A stretch of 64,000 nt of DNA, taken from assembly GCA_902779395.1 (NCBI GenBank), contig CACZBK010000009.1, forward strand, positions 62,001 through 126,000. Reading direction: 5' to 3'. A program made the position numbers and the translations under genes. The notes under the pieces were generated by a model. It was not told the DNA's origin. It was given only the letters and a program-made list of their open reading frames with translations, and did not search any database. Shown piece by piece: positions 61,055 to 64,000 of the stretch; within the stretch, counting starts at the first letter, position 1, and the number at the start of each line of letters is the position of its first letter. This stretch comes from an uncultured Lachnospiraceae bacterium (GTDB lineage Bacteria; Bacillota; Clostridia; Lachnospirales; Lachnospiraceae).

Positions 61055-62571
61055 TTGCGCTTAAACCTTGAATATAACATGAATTTGGTATTGGTAACCA
61101 GATATCTTTTGAACAGACGCCTGGGATTCTGGAAAAGCCTGTAAAGCCACTCAAGACCTATTCCCTGAATAAGTTTGGGGGCACGATCCACAGTACCGGC
61201 ATGGAAATCAAACCCTGCCCCGACACCGAGCATCACAGCATTTATCCTGCCTTTATGGGCTGCCATCCATTTTTCCTGTTTGGGCGCACCCAGACCTATC
61301 CAGACCAGATCAGCCCCGCTGTCATTTATCATCTTTACCACCGCTTCATCTTCTTCTTCCGTAAGTTCCCGAAACGGCGGAGAATACATACCTGCGATAT
61401 TCATCCAGGGAAAACGCTCCTTAAGCTGTTCTTTTAAGCAGCCAAGGGTCTTTTCCGTTGATCCGTAGAAGAAATGCTTTTCGCCGCTCTCCATGCTCAG
61501 GCGGAATACTTCCTCCATGAAATCCGGCCCCGCAACACGCTCCGCCTCGGGATATCCTGATGCCGCTATCTTCGAAGCTATGGGATTTCCGTCCGGGAAG
61601 GTAAAGACACTTGAATTCAGTATATCACGGTAATCCCTGTTATCGCAGGCCATCACAGTGGTATGGACATTTGAAAAACATATATAGCCGCCCTTCAGCT
61701 CCTTAACATGATCGAGCACATAAGATGCAGCCTCGGTACGGCCTGCCGTAGTATACTCCACTCCAAGCACGGGAAGCCGGTTATGCATGTTGCTCATGAA
61801 AAGCGCTGCCGATCCGCCCTCATTTATGACCGCCCTTTCGGGAAGGGATCTTCCAAAGGCTTTCAGTCCTATACATACGGGTACTCCGGTAGAGCGAAGA
61901 TATTCGTTTTCCTTATCCGTAAGCTGTTCCGCGGCAGCAGCGGATACATAGATCATCTTACAGTTTTCGGGAATCTTCAGGCAGGCTTTTTTCACATCAG
62001 CCACATCCGCCATACCCGTCACATGGTCTATAACCCAGATATCTTTCCACTCGTTCAGATAGCCGTATCTTTCTATGCAGAATTTAAGCCTTTCGCTTTC
62101 GGCTTTAAGAGCTACCATCATGATATCCCTGTGCTTAACACCCGGGCCGTATTTTTTTACATACCACCTGGAATACTGTCTTCTTGCAAAGATGTCAAAT
62201 ACGATGCCCATCACAAAAAGGATGGCCACAACAGTTCTGGATATCCTTCTTCCCCAGCTGATGAAAAAAACAAAGATAAGTTCAAGAAACAGGAGTATCG
62301 TCTGGGATTTTATCACCTCGGAACTCTTTTCCCAGAAATCCATCTCCCAGGCATGCTTTATCCTGTTTCTCCTTAAAAAGAAAATAACCGAATAGGCGAG
62401 GAGCAGAAAAATAAAAAACATGCGATAAAACGCATACTCTCTCGTCTTATTCGGATAAAGGGGTTCCAGTATAAGATATCTGAAAAGGAGCGCTATAACA
62501 TAAGCGGCGGTCTCTCCCACAAGGCTCCATATCAGCATCACTATTTCGTGCGGATTCTTTCTTTCTCTCAT
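61051..62571 (-). CDS. WecG/TagA/CpsF glycosyltransferase fused to a membrane domain
   Basis: 506 residues. Residues 1-250 carry four hydrophobic helices (IVMLIWSLVGETAAYVIALL, MFFIFLLLAYSVIFFL, TILLFLELIFVFFISW, TVVAILFVMGIVFDIFAR) and the CoA-binding-like soluble domain found at the start of polyprenyl-phosphate sugar transferases, but the C-terminal transferase of that family is absent. Residues 255-506 are a GT26 enzyme: YICFSNVHTTVMACDNRDYR, FTFPDGNPIASKI, GSTEKTLGCLKEQLK, DLVWIGLGAPKQEKWMAAHK, and VGAGFDFHAGTVDRAPKLIQ. It likely adds a second sugar to lipid-linked glycan. Confidence 0.85.
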   Translation of the reverse strand: MRERKNPHEIVMLIWSLVGETAAYVIALLFRYLILEPLYPNKTREYAFYRMFFIFLLLAYSVIFFLRRNRIKHAWEMDFWEKSSEVIKSQTILLFLELIFVFFISWGRRISRTVVAILFVMGIVFDIFARRQYSRWYVKKYGPGVKHRDIMMVALKAESERLKFCIERYGYLNEWKDIWVIDHVTGMADVADVKKACLKIPENCKMIYVSAAAAEQLTDKENEYLRSTGVPVCIGLKAFGRSLPERAVINEGGSAALFMSNMHNRLPVLGVEYTTAGRTEAASYVLDHVKELKGGYICFSNVHTTVMACDNRDYRDILNSSVFTFPDGNPIASKIAASGYPEAERVAGPDFMEEVFRLSMESGEKHFFYGSTEKTLGCLKEQLKERFPWMNIAGMYSPPFRELTEEEDEAVVKMINDSGADLVWIGLGAPKQEKWMAAHKGRINAVMLGVGAGFDFHAGTVDRAPKLIQGIGLEWLYRLFQNPRRLFKRYLVTNTKFMLYSRFKRK

Positions 62572-62607
62572 AACCAGCAGATATTATAGCATTAATACCC
62601 GCCTGTT

Positions 62608-63672
62608 TCAAGCAATGGTGCCGCCTCCCACAACGACATCGCCGTCATAGAGCACCACAGCCTGTCCGCGGGTGATGGCTCTCTGCGGCTCATCAAAAAC
62701 GACCCTGATACTGTCTTCACCGGTCTGTTCCACCACCGCCGGCTGTTCCTGCTGCCGGTAACGCACCTTGGCTTTAACACGCATCCGGCCTTCTATATGA
62801 TCAACGGAAATAAGATTTACATCACGTGCCGTAAGAGTATCCGTAAACAGTTCCTTACCGTGGCTTAGGCACACCCTGTTATTCTCCACATCGATACCGC
62901 ATACATACCAGGGATATTCTGCCGCTATCCCCAGGCCTTTACGCTGGCCTATGGTATAGCGTATTACACCCTTATGACGTCCCAGCACATTACCTTCGGT
63001 ATCCACAAAGTCTCCTTCGGGATAACTTACGCCTGTCTGCTGTTCTATAAAAGAAGCATAATCGCCGTCCGGTACAAAACATATATCCTGTGATTCAGCC
63101 TTATCCGCATTTACAAAACCGTATTCTGCGGCTATCTGCCTGGTCTGTGTCTTACTCAGCTCTCCCAGAGGAAATCTGCAGTATTTAAGCTGTTCCTGAC
63201 TCAGATTAAACAGCACATAACTCTGATCCTTCGCGGGATCAAGCGCCTTTTTTAAGATATAGCGCCCGTTTTCTTCATTATATCCTGTCCGGGCATAATG
63301 CCCCGTGACTATCACATCACAGGCTCTTGAGAGACCGTATTCAAGCAGTTTTTCAAACTTGAGATATCTGTTACAGTCGATGCAGGGATTTGGCGTGCCG
63401 CCGTTCTGATAGGTCCGTATGAATTTATCTATGACCGCTTCGGAAAAATCAGCGGTATAATCCTTAACCTCATAAGGTATGGACAATAAAACAGCGACCC
63501 TGGCGGCATCATCCACATCCCTTACGGAACAGCAGCTTTTGGGGCTTAATCTCTGTTCCTCACTGTGGAAAAGCCGCATGGTCACTCCCATGCATTCATA
63601 TCCTTTATCCTTCATAAGAGCGGCAGCTACGGACGAATCCACGCCTCCGCTCATTGCTATAAGTGCTTTCAT
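62608..63672 (-). CDS. mnmA: tRNA-specific 2-thiouridylase MnmA
   Basis: 354 residues. Adds sulfur to U34 of Lys, Glu and Gln tRNAs. PP-loop MKALIAMSGGVDSSVAAALM, catalytic Cys in GGTPNPCIDCNRYLKFEKLL and the second Cys in YPWYVCGIDVENN are visible, with DKAESQDICFVPDGDYASFI. The stop lies 36 bp before the glycosyltransferase start. The fliS-like gene ends 2 bp before its ATG, so transcription probably continues from a flagellar gene. Confidence 0.96.
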   Translation of the reverse strand: MKALIAMSGGVDSSVAAALMKDKGYECMGVTMRLFHSEEQRLSPKSCCSVRDVDDAARVAVLLSIPYEVKDYTADFSEAVIDKFIRTYQNGGTPNPCIDCNRYLKFEKLLEYGLSRACDVIVTGHYARTGYNEENGRYILKKALDPAKDQSYVLFNLSQEQLKYCRFPLGELSKTQTRQIAAEYGFVNADKAESQDICFVPDGDYASFIEQQTGVSYPEGDFVDTEGNVLGRHKGVIRYTIGQRKGLGIAAEYPWYVCGIDVENNRVCLSHGKELFTDTLTARDVNLISVDHIEGRMRVKAKVRYRQQEQPAVVEQTGEDSIRVVFDEPQRAITRGQAVVLYDGDVVVGGGTIA

Positions 63673-63674
63673 AT

Positions 63675-64000
63675 CTATACTAAAAATCCGCGATTTGATC
63701 CCGCAGCGATGCTGCCGGTATTAATATCGTTTCTCCCATATGTCATTCCGGCATATACCACATCGGTATTCTTCATCACAGGAGCAGACGTATCGCTTTT
63801 TGCCGCCTCGGCGTATGCATCCCTTAAAGCGGTAATAAGCTTAAAACTTCTTGCGAGACCTTCCGTCTCACGACGCACGCCCGCAGTGATCAGCTGCCTG
63901 TCCACAAATCTGTATATCTCGTAAAAGTTCCTTGCAAGTTCGTATTTCATATCCAGGGATTCTATAAGTTCCCTTATGCAGCAGCGGCAGTTCCAGATCA
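63675..64000 (-). CDS. fliS: FliS-like flagellar export chaperone (3' part; 5' end off the window)
   Basis: The frame is open to the right edge, so the start lies beyond 64000. The visible about 108 residues include IRELIESLDMKYELARNFY, then RFVDRQLITAGVRRETEGLA and KLITALRDAYAEAAKSD, which have the heptad pattern and the L-D-x-K-x-x-x-A motif of FliS, the chaperone that keeps flagellin unfolded until export. The C-terminal tail (SAPVMKNTDVVYAGMTYGRN) is longer than usual. It implies a motile cell with more flagellar genes to the right. Confidence 0.7.
   Translation of the reverse strand, partial: IWNCRCCIRELIESLDMKYELARNFYEIYRFVDRQLITAGVRRETEGLARSFKLITALRDAYAEAAKSDTSAPVMKNTDVVYAGMTYGRNDINTGSIAAGSNRGFLV

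Overview
The window comes from a low-to-mid GC Gram-positive anaerobe, most likely a flagellated member of the Lachnospiraceae (Butyrivibrio/Roseburia-like; genus not resolvable by eye). The indications are strong AGGAGG ribosome binding sites, an S-box (SAM-I) riboswitch before metK, a SUF operon with SufU, a FliS-like chaperone at the right edge, and a Tn1549/CTn-type conjugative element. Nearly all genes lie on the minus strand; murA is the one clear plus-strand gene.

Positions 1 to about 17,200 are one end of an integrative conjugative element (ICE). Read in the direction of transcription (right to left) it carries two small excisionase-like proteins, ParB, a small membrane protein, a 22-bp-period direct repeat, a DUF5688 gene broken by a frameshift, a Cys-rich peptide, a RepA-type initiator, small accessory proteins, PcfB, the VirD4 coupling protein, a Maff2-type membrane peptide with an unusual start region, VirB6, PrgI, VirB4, a CD1108-like membrane protein lacking its wall-hydrolase domain, DUF4315, DUF4366, an ArdC-like antirestriction protein and topoisomerase III (cut by the window edge). 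Integrase and relaxase are not seen and should lie to the left. The element abuts the 3' end of lysS.

From 17,218 to 23,620 the chromosome carries lysS, greA, dusB, coaX, a DUF6145 gene, birA and argF. From 23,683 to 32,998 there is a compact six-gene operon that I cannot match to a known system: a 491-residue helical protein, three related two-domain GNAT-like proteins, a 1180-residue protein with a PI3K-like kinase catalytic loop, and a GxSxG lipase-like protein. This is the best candidate for an undescribed system in the window.

From 33,112 to 48,292 are a membrane glycosyltransferase, proC, an rRNA methyltransferase, pfkA, dnaE, metK with its riboswitch, murA on the opposite strand, an HD-GYP phosphodiesterase, a LysM/M23 peptidase and a tail-anchored coiled-coil protein. 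From 48,615 to 54,480 is the operon sufC-sufB-sufD-sufS-sufU plus a small alarmone synthetase, driven by a near-consensus promoter whose spacer is filled by an 18-bp palindrome. The last part (54,491 to 64,000) holds a DUF5050-like protein, mfd, a TrmO-HAD fusion, a GT26 glycosyltransferase fused to a membrane domain, mnmA and a partial fliS.

No tRNA, rRNA, CRISPR array or intact insertion sequence was recognised. All family names come from reading motifs, not from searches.
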